From Larix sibirica (Eukaryota > Streptophyta > Pinopsida > Pinales > Pinaceae), in NCBI GenBank assembly GCA_004151065.3, contig NWUY0300029569.1, forward strand, positions 1-32,121: DNA of 32,121 nucleotides. The letters are read 5' to 3'. Below the pieces are notes generated by a model. That model had not been told where the DNA came from, did not search any database, and was given only the letters and a program-made list of their open reading frames with translations. How positions within the stretch are numbered: the first letter of the stretch is position 1; each line of letters begins with the position of its first letter. The translations under genes and the position numbers were made by a program. Positions 18,074 to 29,440 of this stretch are shown one piece after another.

Positions 18074-21000
18074 AAATCATTTATCTTAATATTAGGGGCC
18101 TTGGGGGATAGGACAAAAAATTGTCCCTTAAGAGATTAACTAAGATTGATAAGATAAATATTATAATATTATAGGAGACTATGGGTAAAGGTGCCCCATT
18201 GGTCCAAGAACTTTAAAAAAAATCCTAGGGGGTTGGGATTTCCTAGCAATTGACTTTTAGGGGGGTGATCATTGGTTGGAGCTCAAAGTTTTCTCTAATA
18301 AATTCTCTCACTTTATTTAGGTCTATATACTAAAGTCTTCAATAAGATTCTGGGTATATCACTAACTATGGGCCATATGAGGGGAGGCGGGATTTTTTGG
18401 GTTGGAATCCTTAGGGATCAATGTTTGAATACAATAATTTGGTGATTAGAGAATATTTGAACTCAACCCTAAGTAGAAGTTGGGAGGTGTGGGGGACAAA
18501 TTCTATAAATGATCGACTGGCTGATTTTTTCAAGGGTAACTTTGAAACTATTGGTTGGGTGGATGTTGAGCCCATTCAATTGGGACCAACCTGGGTTAAT
18601 AACAGAGCAAGAGCATATGGTCTTGCAAAAAGGTTAGATCGCTTTTCATCATTATCTCTTACAAATAATTTATATGTATAGATCATGGATAGTTTCTACT
18701 AGATGTTCTAATCATTTTCCAATATGTCTAGAGCTGGACTTCCTTGATGCGAAGCCAGGATCTCCAATCAAGTTTTGTAGTTGAGGAGGATTTTCAATCC
18801 TTGGTCAAGGATAATTGGCATAAATATAACCTTATTCAAGGGTCATCAACATGTGAGTAGTTTTCTCTCTCTTTAAGGTCTATTAAGGAGAAGGTGGTTT
18901 TTTGGGATACATAAAGGTATAAGAATAGAGATGCATAGTTTTTTGAATTTGAAAAGCCTTTGGAGGATCTGCATTTGGCCAACATTCAAGGATTATATAG
19001 TGAGGGGATTTTGAAGGACCTCAAAGCCTTGGAAGCAAATAGGAATAAATCATTATTAGATAAGGAGATGGATTAGTATATTAAAATTAGGGTACTTGGT
19101 TGGAAACAAGAAACCAAAACACACAAAAATTTCACAATTATGCCAATTATAGTAAGAATGTGAACACTTTTCTAGGAAATACCTACTCTGGAAGGATCAA
19201 AAGTAAGAAAGTTTAAGGAAATAGCATAGATCAATGTACAACATTTTAAGGGGATATTTGAGGTACCTGAATGGGAAAATATTACTTAAATACTTAAGGT
19301 TTTGTCCTACTTTCCTAGGTTGGTGAATGAGTAGGATAATGCCAGGGTGTTCAAGGAAGTCTTAAAAGAGGAATTATTACATCTCTTGACCACTTTTGGG
19401 AAGGATAGGAGTCCAAGTCCTAACAGATGGATGATAGAATTTTATCTCGATTTATTTGACCTTATTGGAGATGATTTTATTCGAGTTACGGACGAAGTAC
19501 AAATGATGGGTAGGATGCTAGCTAATTACAATTCAACCTTTATTACTTTGATCCCAAAGATCAATAATCTGATTTCTTTCGAATCATTTAGGAAAACATC
19601 ACTCTACAACTATCTCTATAAGATTATTTCAAAGGTATTGGCAGTTAGGTTAAAATATTTTTTATCCAACTTTATATCAACTGAACAATTTGTCTTTCTA
19701 TATGGTAGACAAATACATGAGGCAATTGGTTCTACATAGAAAGGCATCCATTCGATTAAGCTTGCTCACTCTCCTATAGTGATGGCCAGGATAGACTTTT
19801 CTAAGGCATATGATCATGTTTCATAGCTTTATCTTAGGTTACTACTCATCCAAATCGGGTGCTCTTTACCTATTCTTAAGTGGATTATGGCATGTGTCAC
19901 CACCACTTCATTTTCCATCCTCATTAATGGACCAGCCTCTAATTTCTTGAAGCTTATGAAGGGCTTCAAGCAGGGATTCCCACTCTCTCCCTATCTCTTT
20001 TTGTTGGTTATGGGAGAGTTAAGAAAGGCTCTATCTAAAGCTAAAAGGTTAAATTTAATTCAAGGAGTCAAAGTTGGAAGGAGGGAGATACTCACTCATT
20101 TATTGTTCATTGATGATGTGGTTCATATCGGGGATTAGGGTGTTCAGGGATATACTTCAACTATATAAAAAAAATCTATTGGCATGGAGATAAATGAAGT
20201 TAAATCAACATTGTATCCATTTAGGCTAGATGAAAGACTTGGGTTTTCTTTGGACAGATATCTCCCTTTTCAATCACTAGACCTAAATGCAGGGATTAAA
20301 TATATTTGCTACACACTGAAGCCAAATATCTATGGAAAAACGTATTGGACCAAGTTGAATGGAAAGTTGAAAAAAGAATTGCTCTATGGGGTAATAGTTG
20401 GCTCTCTCAGGGAGGTCAATTTTCTTGGTCAAATTTGTTTTAGAATCCATATTAGTGTACTGGCACACACTAGCTCATATTCCAAAAGGAATACTTTATA
20501 ATATAAGGAAGATATGCTTCAATTCTCTATGGAAAGGTAGCTATGAATATAAAGGTTCATATTGGGTAAATTGGAAAAAACTTGTTATTCCAAAGTCTTT
20601 AGACATATGGGGGTTGAAAAAAATCCATTTATTTATTCTTTCACATTGAAATTGAATCTCTTTGGAACATACTTACCAAAGACAGTTTAAGGAAAAGAAT
20701 ATTAATTCATAAGTATATTGCAATATATTCCTTCTAGGATTGGATTAGGAGAGAAAGGAAAATCACACATAATATCTCTAATGAATGGAAGGACCTAATA
20801 TTATCCTTTCCTATTATTGGATCATTTTTGGTATGGAAGGTTGGTTCAAATTATTGAGTAAGGGTGGGCTCAAATGAAATCATGGGTTGTGATACACAAA
20901 TTTTTCTCTTTCAATACTTTATCTATCATCTATAAGAAATTGTCAAGGATACTTTGAACTTGATGGATAATCCAACTGAGACAACTATCTAGCATTCGGT

Positions 21001-21137
21001 ACGGTTAAGGGATAAAGAATAGGGCTTAGTTGGTGAATGGGTTGTTGATTGGCATATTTTTATTGTTTCTGTTAGCACGAGGATAAATTTTCAGTGGCAG
21101 AGGCGTGAAATCTATCATAGATGGCTAAAATCATAAA
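18070..21137 (+). pseudogene. LINE-C ORF2: endonuclease and reverse transcriptase, broken
   Basis: ATG 18070 starts MKIIYLNIRGLGG, an endonuclease N-terminus, soon broken by TAG. The QE motif is stop-E-T (TAG before ETMGKG). ITNYGPYEGRRDF is clear. GDLN appears as EYLN (Tyr codon 18454-18456), followed by RSWEVWG, GWVDVEPIQLGPTWVNNRAR and RCSNHFPICLELD, where SDH is SNH (Asn codon 18710-18712). The RT part, from 19347, has LITLIPKI-type sequence, MARIDFSKAYDHVS (motif A), KGFKQGFPLSPYLF (motif B, altered from RGVRQGCPLSP) and LLFIDDVVHI (catalytic Asp pair at 20112-20117). The RT thumb region continues in a shifted frame at 20398-20640 (PKGILYNIRKICFNSLWKG). Zinc-binding and RNase H parts are missing. 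It is dead through many stops and changed motifs. Confidence 0.82.
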
Positions 21138-21153
21138 TAATGAAATGCCCAAA

Positions 21154-21621
21154 TGTTAAGTTAGCATTAAAAAGAAAGCTATGTGCCAAAGTGCTAGGGC
21201 ATGTGTTAGAAGGACAAAGGAATTTAGGTGCTTGAGCACTAAAACAAGATGAAAATAGAACGATGGGAGAGCCAAAGCGCCAAAAGTTTCAACATTAGGA
21301 AACCAAGAGTTGAGGATCGAAGGCTTATACGAGTAAAGCGCCCGACTACGAAGCCTAAGTAACCAAAGGACCCAAGGCCTGGGACCAAGCACCAAGTAAA
21401 AGGATGCTAAAATGTGCATTGACCATATCTCCCACCAAAGACTCTTGAGCAGCGTCTTTCCACCATAACGCACCCACGAAGTGCACGATCATTAGTGAGG
21501 ATCAAGCGAGGTGTTAAGCTGAAAACATGGTTACACACAGTGCATTTTGATTGATAACATCTCTAAAATAAATAAATTCAAAACCACTTTTTCCCAAGGC
21601 GATACCCTTTATCCCGGGACA
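21154..21621 (+). repeat. Possible 5' LTR of the gypsy element
   Basis: Begins tgttaag where LINE-C coding similarity ends, and ends gggaca directly before a primer-binding-like site, giving a 468-bp candidate LTR. It is richer in G and C than its surroundings. There is no second LTR in the window to compare with, so the boundaries are a guess from TG...CA ends and the neighbouring site. The minus-strand frames here (for example 21473-21156) lack motifs. Confidence 0.35.
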
Positions 21622-21640
21622 ATTGGCACCCACACAATCC
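21622..21640 (+). other. Possible primer-binding site
   Basis: attggcacccacacaatcc differs by one visible base in its core from ATTGGCGCCCAC, a common start of the tRNA primer-binding site in plant gypsy elements (GCG to GCA fits decay of a methylated CG). It would prime minus-strand DNA synthesis. Confidence 0.35.
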
Positions 21641-22063
21641 TTCGTCAAGTCGCCACCTGGATGCAACATGGGCCCGACAAAGGTAAAGGTAGGTACACCC
21701 AACCCACCGAGACCGCATGTACACATCAATGCCTAATGACACACAGGAACCACATGTACCAACCCAATGTTGACACGTGGCCACCTGGGCCCGGATGATA
21801 TCATGCTAATATCATCACAGATTTAGCTAATGAAAAACCTCCATGTGTATCATTCAAATTGAATTTTTTTAATATGGAAAATAGCCAAAAGGTGCCCATT
21901 TGTCATACCAAACGAGAATCTCTATAGTCAATTGCACCAACGGAAAAGGAAAGATACCTAGCATGCCTTTCAACTGCCCGACTGTCAACTTAAACTGATG
22001 ATCCTAACATGTTTTCAACTCTGAATTTATCTATCTTTCCATTGTCCTATAATAACTTTTAAA
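21641..22063. other. Leader between primer-binding site and first large ORF
   Basis: No coding motif. A CACGTG (G-box core) occurs at 21774-21779 within tgacacgtgg. In a retroelement leader this has no clear meaning. Confidence 0.4.
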
Positions 22064-25000
22064 ATGTCATCCTCATTTGGCCCTAAAGCACCACTGTTCC
22101 AAACCAAAACCAACCCAAAGGAAGATCATTTAGGCCACAGGGAAGGGGAAATATTTGACCCCTCCCTATATATTCATAACGTTTATCATCTTATTAAAGA
22201 ATCCCAAACCAATTATTCTAATGGATACAACTTTTGTCATTTATGGGAATTGAACCTGGCCAAAGTTGTTTGCCCACAAACATACCATTTTCCTGAATTT
22301 GTGACTTGGTTTGCAGCTAATTACTTTCATGAAAAGAGAGCCATTATGTGCTCAGATGGCACCAGAGAAATATGTATCATTTCCAAAGAACCCATCTCCC
22401 AAATGTTGTGTTTCCCTGAACAACAAAACTTTCTCCCATTAGATGATGATGCATTGGCCCTAGCTTACCAAGTTCTAACCCAACAAAAAAGAAGCGGTTG
22501 TTAACCAGTCACCTAATAAAAGATCAACTAGTGCCATCTAACTCTGCTCCATATCAATCCTCCATTTTTTTTATAATTCTATAAAGACAATAACCCTAAT
22601 GTGCCAAATCTTAGGATATGACCATGACAAGGGTGTGGATGACACCTTGCTTGGATTGATGACAGCGATGACTCCCCAAGTGGCCTAATGTTGACTAAAT
22701 TTGATTTTTGTCAATGCTTAGCTAATAATGTCCACATACACCTAGAGAAATTTCAAACTTCCAAATACTTCATGCGTCAATCCCATATGATGTACCCGAT
22801 ACTATATCACAATGATCCCTACTTTGAGGCTTTGCAGTTGGAGACAAAGGACAGTGCAGGGGATCAGCTACATGTCAATGATTGGACAAATATGGTAATC
22901 AGACAACCAAGCAATCAAGGTTTCATTGCCTTTGTAGATCATTTCATGTATATAGTATAATTTCTAATGCACAATAACCCCCCCCCACCTAGAATATTTC
23001 CACAATATAAAGAGCGGTTACATCTATGCCCTAATATGAGGGTGGGAGATAGGTTTGTATATGAATATCACATTGTCATAAGAATATATGCGTTTGAGAA
23101 ATATCCCTATTTACTTCCATCCTTCCTCAACCCAAGGATTTTTGCTTTGGAGTACATAACGTATAGGTTTATCTCAAACCAACTGCACTTTGTTAAATTC
23201 AGCCACACTATCACCTTCAAACTGCCTAAAGAGGTGGTCCCTTTCCTGGTTAAAACTAGGACTACTCTCAACCAGGTGGAAGATATGCTAAAGTAGTTGA
23301 ATTTATCCAAGGGATAGAAATGGACATATGACCTACATCAAGTCATATCCAAGAAAAGGCAAGAGAATAAAAACTCTACCTACAACCATCGGTCCAACAA
23401 AGAATTTGAAAAGATAGCCAACATGGACACCTAGGAGAAGGTGAGAAATATTTTTTAAACTAACACCAAAAAGTACACGCATGGGAAAGTAGGGAATGCA
23501 AGAATCCAGACCACAGTTGTTCCTACCCCTTGGAAGGAAGAGCGGGGAGAAAACAGGACTGCATCTGAGGCTAATATAGACATGGAGATGGATGAGCCAT
23601 AGTAGGAGCACACAAGATAAAAGGCCAAGAAAGAATGGGTAGAGGGAAACTAGCAAACTATAGTAAAATTCATAGAGGTGGAAGACAAAACCAGTGGGTC
23701 AGAATCAGGCTCCAATAAGGCTAGAGCAGCTCCAAAATTGCTTGTGGTGACTATAGAACATCTCCCATCAGCAGTTCTGGATACATTTGAGGATCAACCT
23801 AGCTCATCATCCACCAGAGCTGTCCAAACTTAGTCCATCATGTTTTCGCAATTCATGGACATAAAAGAAAGAATATTGATATCATGAGGGAAACATATCC
23901 CAAGAATTGGGCAGACCTAATCCAAAATAAATTGCTCTCAAAAGTAGATCACAAGGAGGGAAATTTTAAAAAGAAAATTTTGGAGCCAAAGGTCCTAGAA
24001 GTAAAGACTTATGAGGATTATAAGGCAATACATGTCAAATTTAAATTTGATGAAATCATCCTTGTTAGCAGAGTTTATTTTTATAGACAATATGGTGAGT
24101 TATTTTCCAAAGATGTCCTCCTTTTCTAATGTCAGAGAGATGCAAACAATGCTGTAGAAGGTTGAGAAATAGTTGAAGCTTGAGAAGATGGCCACCAGGG
24201 CCAAGCAGCTAACAATTAAGAAGCTTGAAAAAAAATTATTACCCTAGGGATTAATCCAAATGACCTTATTCCTATCCAATATTTGATGCAAAAAAAGGAT
24301 AATGAAATACTAGCCCTAAAGAAGAAATTAAATTTACTTGATATATAACATGTGCAGCCCTCTGCGCTGGTGGTTATGCAAGAAGAGAAAGAGAATATGT
24401 ATAAGCAAATGCTAGATTATAAAAACTTTATGGAGAAGTATATATATAAGGTGACTGAACTTGAGCTTCAAGTGTCAATATTGGAGTTAGAAAAAACTAC
24501 AATCACTGCTCAAGCCACCCTACAATCCACTAAAGGGGCAGGTAAACTTCTGATGGACCTAACCATGAAGTAGGTGGAAGTAAATAATATGGAGAAAAAA
24601 ATGCCATAAAAAGAGGTATAAATTGCAGGCTTGGACAGTGACATAAAGGAAAATTATGAACTCATTGAGAAATTAAATCAAGATAAGGATAAGTTGTAGC
24701 AAGAAATAGGCCTATCGTCAAATAGACTTATAGGGAAATGCCCCCTAAAGGGAGATAAACACACTCTTTGGGATACAATATCAACTGATATATTTAAACA
24801 TTGGGATCAGTTTGAGCTTATCCAGGAGGAGCTAGAGCTAGCAACTACATCAATATCAAATATTAAAAGGAAATCAATTGAACTAGAAGGAAAACTTGAT
24901 ATATCTCACAATGTAATCATTTTTTTGGACAGCGGGACTAAGAATCGATTGCAAACTCTAGGATCTACAAACAAGACCAACATCATAACAAAGGATAATA

Positions 25001-25757
25001 AGGTAATAACAAAAATAAATATGATGAATAGGTCCCAAGTAAAAATAAATGTTTTGATACTAGAGATTGCCTTCTTTAAAGGCCTATTTAAAGATGCATT
25101 AGCAAGAGGACTACCCTCCCCTTGGGATGGGATTGGTGATCGTTATACTCAAGAATCCTACCAAGAGAAGTTGAATAAAAAGAGAAATGATGATTCCAAA
25201 TTGGAAAACATGGAAAGCAACTTGAAAGGGATAATCATAGTAGAGTTACTATCTGAAGAATTTGAATTATTAGCTGGCCTAAATCTCACTTTTAAAAGTC
25301 TTCCATCAGTATCATATGAGCAGTATACAAATGCAGAGATAGCAATAAATGCTATGAAAACTCACAAGTACCCCATGGGGAAGAATTGGCAACAAATTTC
25401 CAAATATTCCAAAGTAACTTTTCCAGCTCAAGGGCAAGCCTCAACCTCAAGATAAAACTCAAGACAAGCCTCAACCTAGAAAGGTTAAGTCAATTTTAAA
25501 AAAGTAGTATTTGGAAATTTGTTTGGGATAGCCAATGAATAAGAGGCATAGTTTTGGAAGGAAAAAGGTAGTTTCAAGAATCAATTAGAAGAGAAATCCA
25601 TCTATAAAGCGAAGACCCAAATTCCTTCATCATTATCAAGTATATTTAAGAGAGGTACTTTCTCAAGGACTACAGGATCACAAGATTACCAGTGCAGGGC
25701 AGATTGTTATCAAAAAGAAGCTCCATGAGATTCGGACCTCCTGTTTATATCAGCCTG
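22064..25757 (+). pseudogene. Large ORF of unknown function upstream of gag, coiled-coil C-terminal half, broken
   Basis: A coding stretch of about 1,230 codons starting at ATG 22064 (MSSSFGPKAPLFQ), pieced together from one main frame with stops and frameshifts. The N-terminal ~150 codons are open (HLWELNLAKVVCPQTYHFPE, EPISQMLCFPEQQNFLPLDD). A one-base gain in an A run at about 22490 shifts the frame; similarity-like sequence continues (LGYDHDKGVDDTLLGLMTAM) and returns at 22688 (LTKFDFCQCLANNVHIHLEK), crossing one stop (22958-22960) to 23296. A lysine/glutamate-rich, Ser/Thr-rich stretch follows. From about 24120 to 25300 it is heptad-like (EKENMYKQMLDYKNFMEKYI, TELELQVSILELEK), a probable coiled coil. 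The tail (25600-25757) reads RRPKFLHHYQVYLREVLSQG. I do not recognise the family. Its position resembles the extra ORF1 of Ogre elements, but homology is not shown. A captured host gene is the alternative. Confidence 0.55.
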
Positions 25758-26379
25758 TAAAAACATCCTTATGTTTTTGTACTTTTCTTCTGTTAATTCA
25801 AATCATAATCCAGACTCTGTAATAATTCTTGATCATTAAGAAAGCTTGAGCAGCCAATTATTATATCATATGCATGTGTTGGATGTGATGAGTATCAAAT
25901 GAGGAAAGATGATTTCATTTTTATGACCATATTTATTCATGAATGTTTGTTTTGTTGAGTAGTTAATGAAGGTTTCATTACTGTTTCATACATGAATTTT
26001 CTAGTTGCCATTGCCATGAGTTTCACCAAGATTTAAATTAATTTGTTAGAACTGTTGAATTCTTAATTGCTTAATACATTTTTCTTTCACCGTGAATTGC
26101 AATATTTATTCCTAAGAATACCTTGCACGCTTAATTTTGTTTCCATGAATTTCTCCATTCACCATCTTTAATATCAATTCCTGAATATAGACTTGACAAA
26201 TACCTATAAATATGAAGATATGATATACATCTGGAAAATTTTTCCTATACATCTACAAATTTTAAAATAAAACCAAAAAAACATGTTTCTAAAAATATTG
26301 AGCTCTAAACCCGAATAAATTGATTTGTATCATGCCCAAGCATAGTTCCATCATAGCTTGGAACATCTCAAGGAATAAC
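25758..26379. other. Spacer between the unknown ORF and gag
   Basis: About 620 AT-rich bases with frequent stops in all frames. No gene, repeat or clear signal was seen. In Ogre-like elements the region between the upstream ORF and gag is likewise non-coding. Confidence 0.4.
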
Positions 26380-28140
26380 ATGGAAAATGGTGTGGCTTCC
26401 AAGGATGAATATTTGAATTAAATTACCCTGGGAACGATAAAGGTCAAAGCTAGTTCTTGATACTGGACTTGAATCAAACATCAAGCTATAAAAATTCCAC
26501 TTGGAAACTCCATTGGTGAAGATTTGGCTTCTGGAAAGAGGCATATCAGAGACCATCCTAGAGCTGAAGAAGTATGGGTTCTCCCTGATCCTGAAAATCT
26601 TGTTACCTAGAGAAATATATGTGAGAGAGCTTCATCTTCAAAGTAATCCTCATACTGATTCATCTCTTTTTGTAGATCTAGAAGTTTGAGATTCATTAGA
26701 TAGATCTGAAACCCCTAAAGATAAAGATCCTGCAGCAAAAATCCCTGATTCACCTTTAATTAACTTACAAACCTCTTTCCTTCCCTGAAAGTGATCAACC
26801 TTCATTCAATCCTACTCTCAAGAGTCCTCACATTCATGTTTCTCCTCAAGCAAAAAACCTTATCCTTCAGCATCAGATGGATGGAATTGGAGGAGGGGGT
26901 GTTAATCCACCACCCCAACCTCAAATGAGACCCTAGGTAATATCCAAATATGGCCCTTTGAATCTTCCTCGTAACCTTCATGACCTACTTCATAATTACC
27001 TTAAGTTGCTGTCAAAATTTGATGGAGAAAAAACTATCACAGCTAAGGAACACATGTCATCATTCCAAGACTTTACTAACAATATCTTTATAGAATATGA
27101 TGATGTCTTCATGAGACTTTTGTGCAAACATTATAAGGTGATGTCATGAATTATTTTAGAGGGATACCTGCAACATCCATTAATTCTTGACACGTCCTAG
27201 AAATTGATTTCATGAGACAATGGGGGGGAAGAGAGACCATCTCTATTAACTGACTGAGTTTGCTTCTTTAAAGAAAAGAAATATAGAACATGTTGTGGAT
27301 TTTAATAGAATATTTAACAAATTATACAACAAGATCCTTGTGGACATCAAACCCTCTCAAGCAGTAGCAAAGGTCACCTATGTTGGGGATTTTGATTCAA
27401 ATTTTGCAATGATCCTCAAGGAATATTAGCAACCTTACTCATCATGCAAGATGGTGCAATGGATGTTGAAGGAAACTGCCTAAGGGAAATTGAAACCTAT
27501 ACAAGATCAAGGTGATAAGGATAGAAGGAAATAAAGAGATGAGGCTAGGACATCTGGCCTAAATAAAGATGCTCAAGATGGCAAAATTGAATAAACGTCT
27601 AGAATAATCAAAATTTTATATAACAAGATGACTGGGCTGGAAGTGGAAGGAAATAATTCCAACATAGATCCTCAAGGGAGAGAGCCAAAGAATCCAAACT
27701 AGTATAGGAGGCCCTTCAACCCATAGATCATGAATAGGGAAAGAAGAAGTGAGGGTCAACCCATTAAACCCCCTATGAGAAAGAATAACAACAATAACAA
27801 AAGAAATTCAGACCTCTCACTCGAGGAGGAATATGTTGACCCTCAAGAAGAAATGCTTTGGCTCCAAGATTAGGCCAACACTATCCACTTAATTTGGGAT
27901 GATTATGAAATATCCTTGTGCTCTAATTCCTATGATTTCAATCATAAAGAAAATGGTATGAGTTATCCTCATCCTAGTACAGATTAGTTGTTGACACTAT
28001 ACAAGCTAAATTACACAGAAAATATGATCTCAAACCAAGGCCAACTGTTGCAAACCAATATAATCAAACTCATCCCAAAAAAAATGTAAATCATTCAAAG
28101 GACAAATCCAATGACCCTTCTACCTCTGCAAAAAAGAATG
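26380..28140 (+). pseudogene. gag of the gypsy element, broken
   Basis: Gag would form the virus-like particle. An ATG at 26380 (MENGVASKDEYLN) may be its start, but the first ~500 bases are too decayed to be sure. From about 26869 a frame reads QHQMDGIGGGGVNPPPQPQ (flexible linker), a TAG, and then YGPLNLPRNLHDLLHNYLKL and LSKFDGEKTITAKEHMSSFQ, with IEYDDVFMRL, which matches the retrotransposon gag core. After a shift it continues GDVMNYFRGIPATSINS-stop-HVLEIDFMRQWGG and, in a third frame, LTEFASLKKRNIEHVVDFNR and KLYNKILVDIKPSQAVAKVT. The rest (27430-28140) is an Asn/Arg/Glu-rich linker with many stops. I found no CCHC knuckle. It has at least two frameshifts. Confidence 0.75.
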
Positions 28141-28175
28141 ACTAGTCAGAAATAAAGAAACATAATAATATTCCA

Positions 28176-28904
28176 ATGGATCAAGACAAATTGAAACAAC
28201 CAGATAGATATGTTGTCCCCTTTAACATAGAACATGATCTAAGAAAAATCAAAATTCCTATCCCTTTAATTGAATTGGCAAAGAACCATGTCTACCATAA
28301 GAAAAATGAGAGAATGATGAATGGAATAGGACCAATAATACAGTTAGATACACTCAACTTGTATGATGAGCATCCCACTGTCAAGTTTGGCCTTCATATT
28401 GAGGAAAGAGGAGAAGCCATAGCTCCTTTTTATGTAACATTAAGCATGCATGATAAACTATTACACAATTGCATGTTAGATTAAGGATCTTCTCCAAATT
28501 TGATGCCTAAGGAGATAATGGATCAACTTGGATTAGAAATAACTAGACCATACCATGACTTATATAGTTTTTATTCAAGGAAAGTTAAATGTGTAGCCAT
28601 GATCAAGGATTTGGTTGCCACACTAGCTCGACTACCTATCAAAAGCATTATGATGGATGTGATAGTGGCTGATGTACATGTCAAATATGGGATACTATTG
28701 TTCAGATCTTGGGAAAAGAATCTTAGAGGTACAACATAGATGGATGTGAAATATGCCATGGTCCCAATTTTCACAGAAGGAAGTAAAAGGTTGTATAGAG
28801 AAGCAAAATTTGTTTATGTGATAAGTGATCAGAACAACTTAAAAAATTACCCTCTGGCCTCTATGCTACTGAGGAAGGTATGGTGTGTTGAATTTTATCA
28901 GTAA
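28176..28904 (+). pseudogene. Gypsy aspartic protease region, broken
   Basis: The retroviral-type protease cuts the polyprotein. One frame from 28176 to a TAA at 28902-28904 holds TVKFGLHIEERGEAIAPFYV and LLHNCMLD-stop-GSSPNLMPKEIMD. The catalytic D-S/T-G motif is interrupted because its Ser/Thr codon is TAA (28482-28484). It continues LEITRPYHDLYSF and LPIKSIMMDVIVADVHVKYG, then ILLFRSWEKNLRG, all in the usual order of the fold, with another stop at 28737-28739. It is followed without a long gap by the extra RNase H in a different frame. Confidence 0.75.
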
Positions 28905-28975
28905 ATGAGGGGTATGAATAATGTCAAGGCATACAAAGCTTATCTTAGAATAATGAAACAGAAACATATCATGTT

Positions 28976-29440
28976 TGGAAACTATTTTTTGATGGAGCAT
29001 CATCCAAAGAAGAACTAGGGGATGGATTTGTCTTAATTCCCACTCATGGTGAGAAGATTTATTTATCACACAAACTAGATTTTGAAGCCACAAATAATGT
29101 ACCAAATTATGAAGCTTTAATCCTTGGCCTAGAAGTTGCAAAGAAAATGAGAAGCACTAAGCTTTCACTCTTTGGGGATTCTAAGTTGATAGTACAACAG
29201 CTCAAAAGCATCTACCAAGAAACACCCTAGGATGAGGGCTTATAGGAATCAAGTATGGGATATGATTGAAAACTACTTTGATGCTTTTAATATAACTATT
29301 GTTCCAAGAGAAATGAACCAATACAAAAATTCTTTGGCCTTGGCTGCCAGCACATTCAAACCCCCCAAAGGACCACAACTCGGGTATGAAGTGGAAATGA
29401 GACACATACCATCCATCCCATACAATCTAAGACATTAGCA
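28976..29440 (+). pseudogene. Extra RNase H domain located between protease and reverse transcriptase
   Basis: One frame from 28976 reads WKLFFDGASSKEELGDGF with the first catalytic Asp (28991-28993), VPNYEALILGLEVAKK with the Glu (29111-29113) and LSLFGDSKLIVQQLKSIYQ with the second Asp (29177-29179). After a one-base shift near 29220 the C-terminal part runs MRAYRNQVWDMIENYFDAFN, ITIVPREMNQYKNSLALAAS and TFKPPKGP. The last catalytic Asp of the usual ADxLA motif is Asn (29328-29330). The spacing (40 and 22 codons between motifs) fits an RNase HI-type domain of the archaeal/plant kind known as the second RNase H of Tat gypsy elements. It lies before the reverse transcriptase, and the gypsy RNase H proper is seen separately at about 30720-30945. 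Confidence 0.75.

Larger units (their letters stand above)
16100..21150 (+). mobile_element. LINE-C: heavily decayed plant L1-type LINE
   Basis: Order: ORF1 (start ATG 16115), DUF4283-like region, CCHC remnant (17207-17248), ORF2 endonuclease (from 18070) and reverse transcriptase (about 19347-20640). Coding similarity fades near 21137, before any zinc-binding or RNase H region, and the possible LTR of the next element begins at 21154. No poly(A) or target-site duplication is visible. The 5' boundary is approximate. Many stops and frameshifts indicate that it is older than LINE-B. Confidence 0.82.

Noticed and set aside
21774-21779. CACGTG G-box as a gene promoter element
   Set aside because: A six-base match in a retroelement leader with no downstream host gene; chance occurrence is likely.
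22064-23296. Unknown ORF as an intact host gene
   Set aside because: It carries stops and frameshifts and lies between a possible LTR and gag on the same strand, so a retroelement ORF is the simpler reading, although capture from a host gene remains possible.
23333-23656. 107-codon minus-strand open frame
   Set aside because: Antisense to the Lys/Glu-rich part of the unknown ORF and without motifs.
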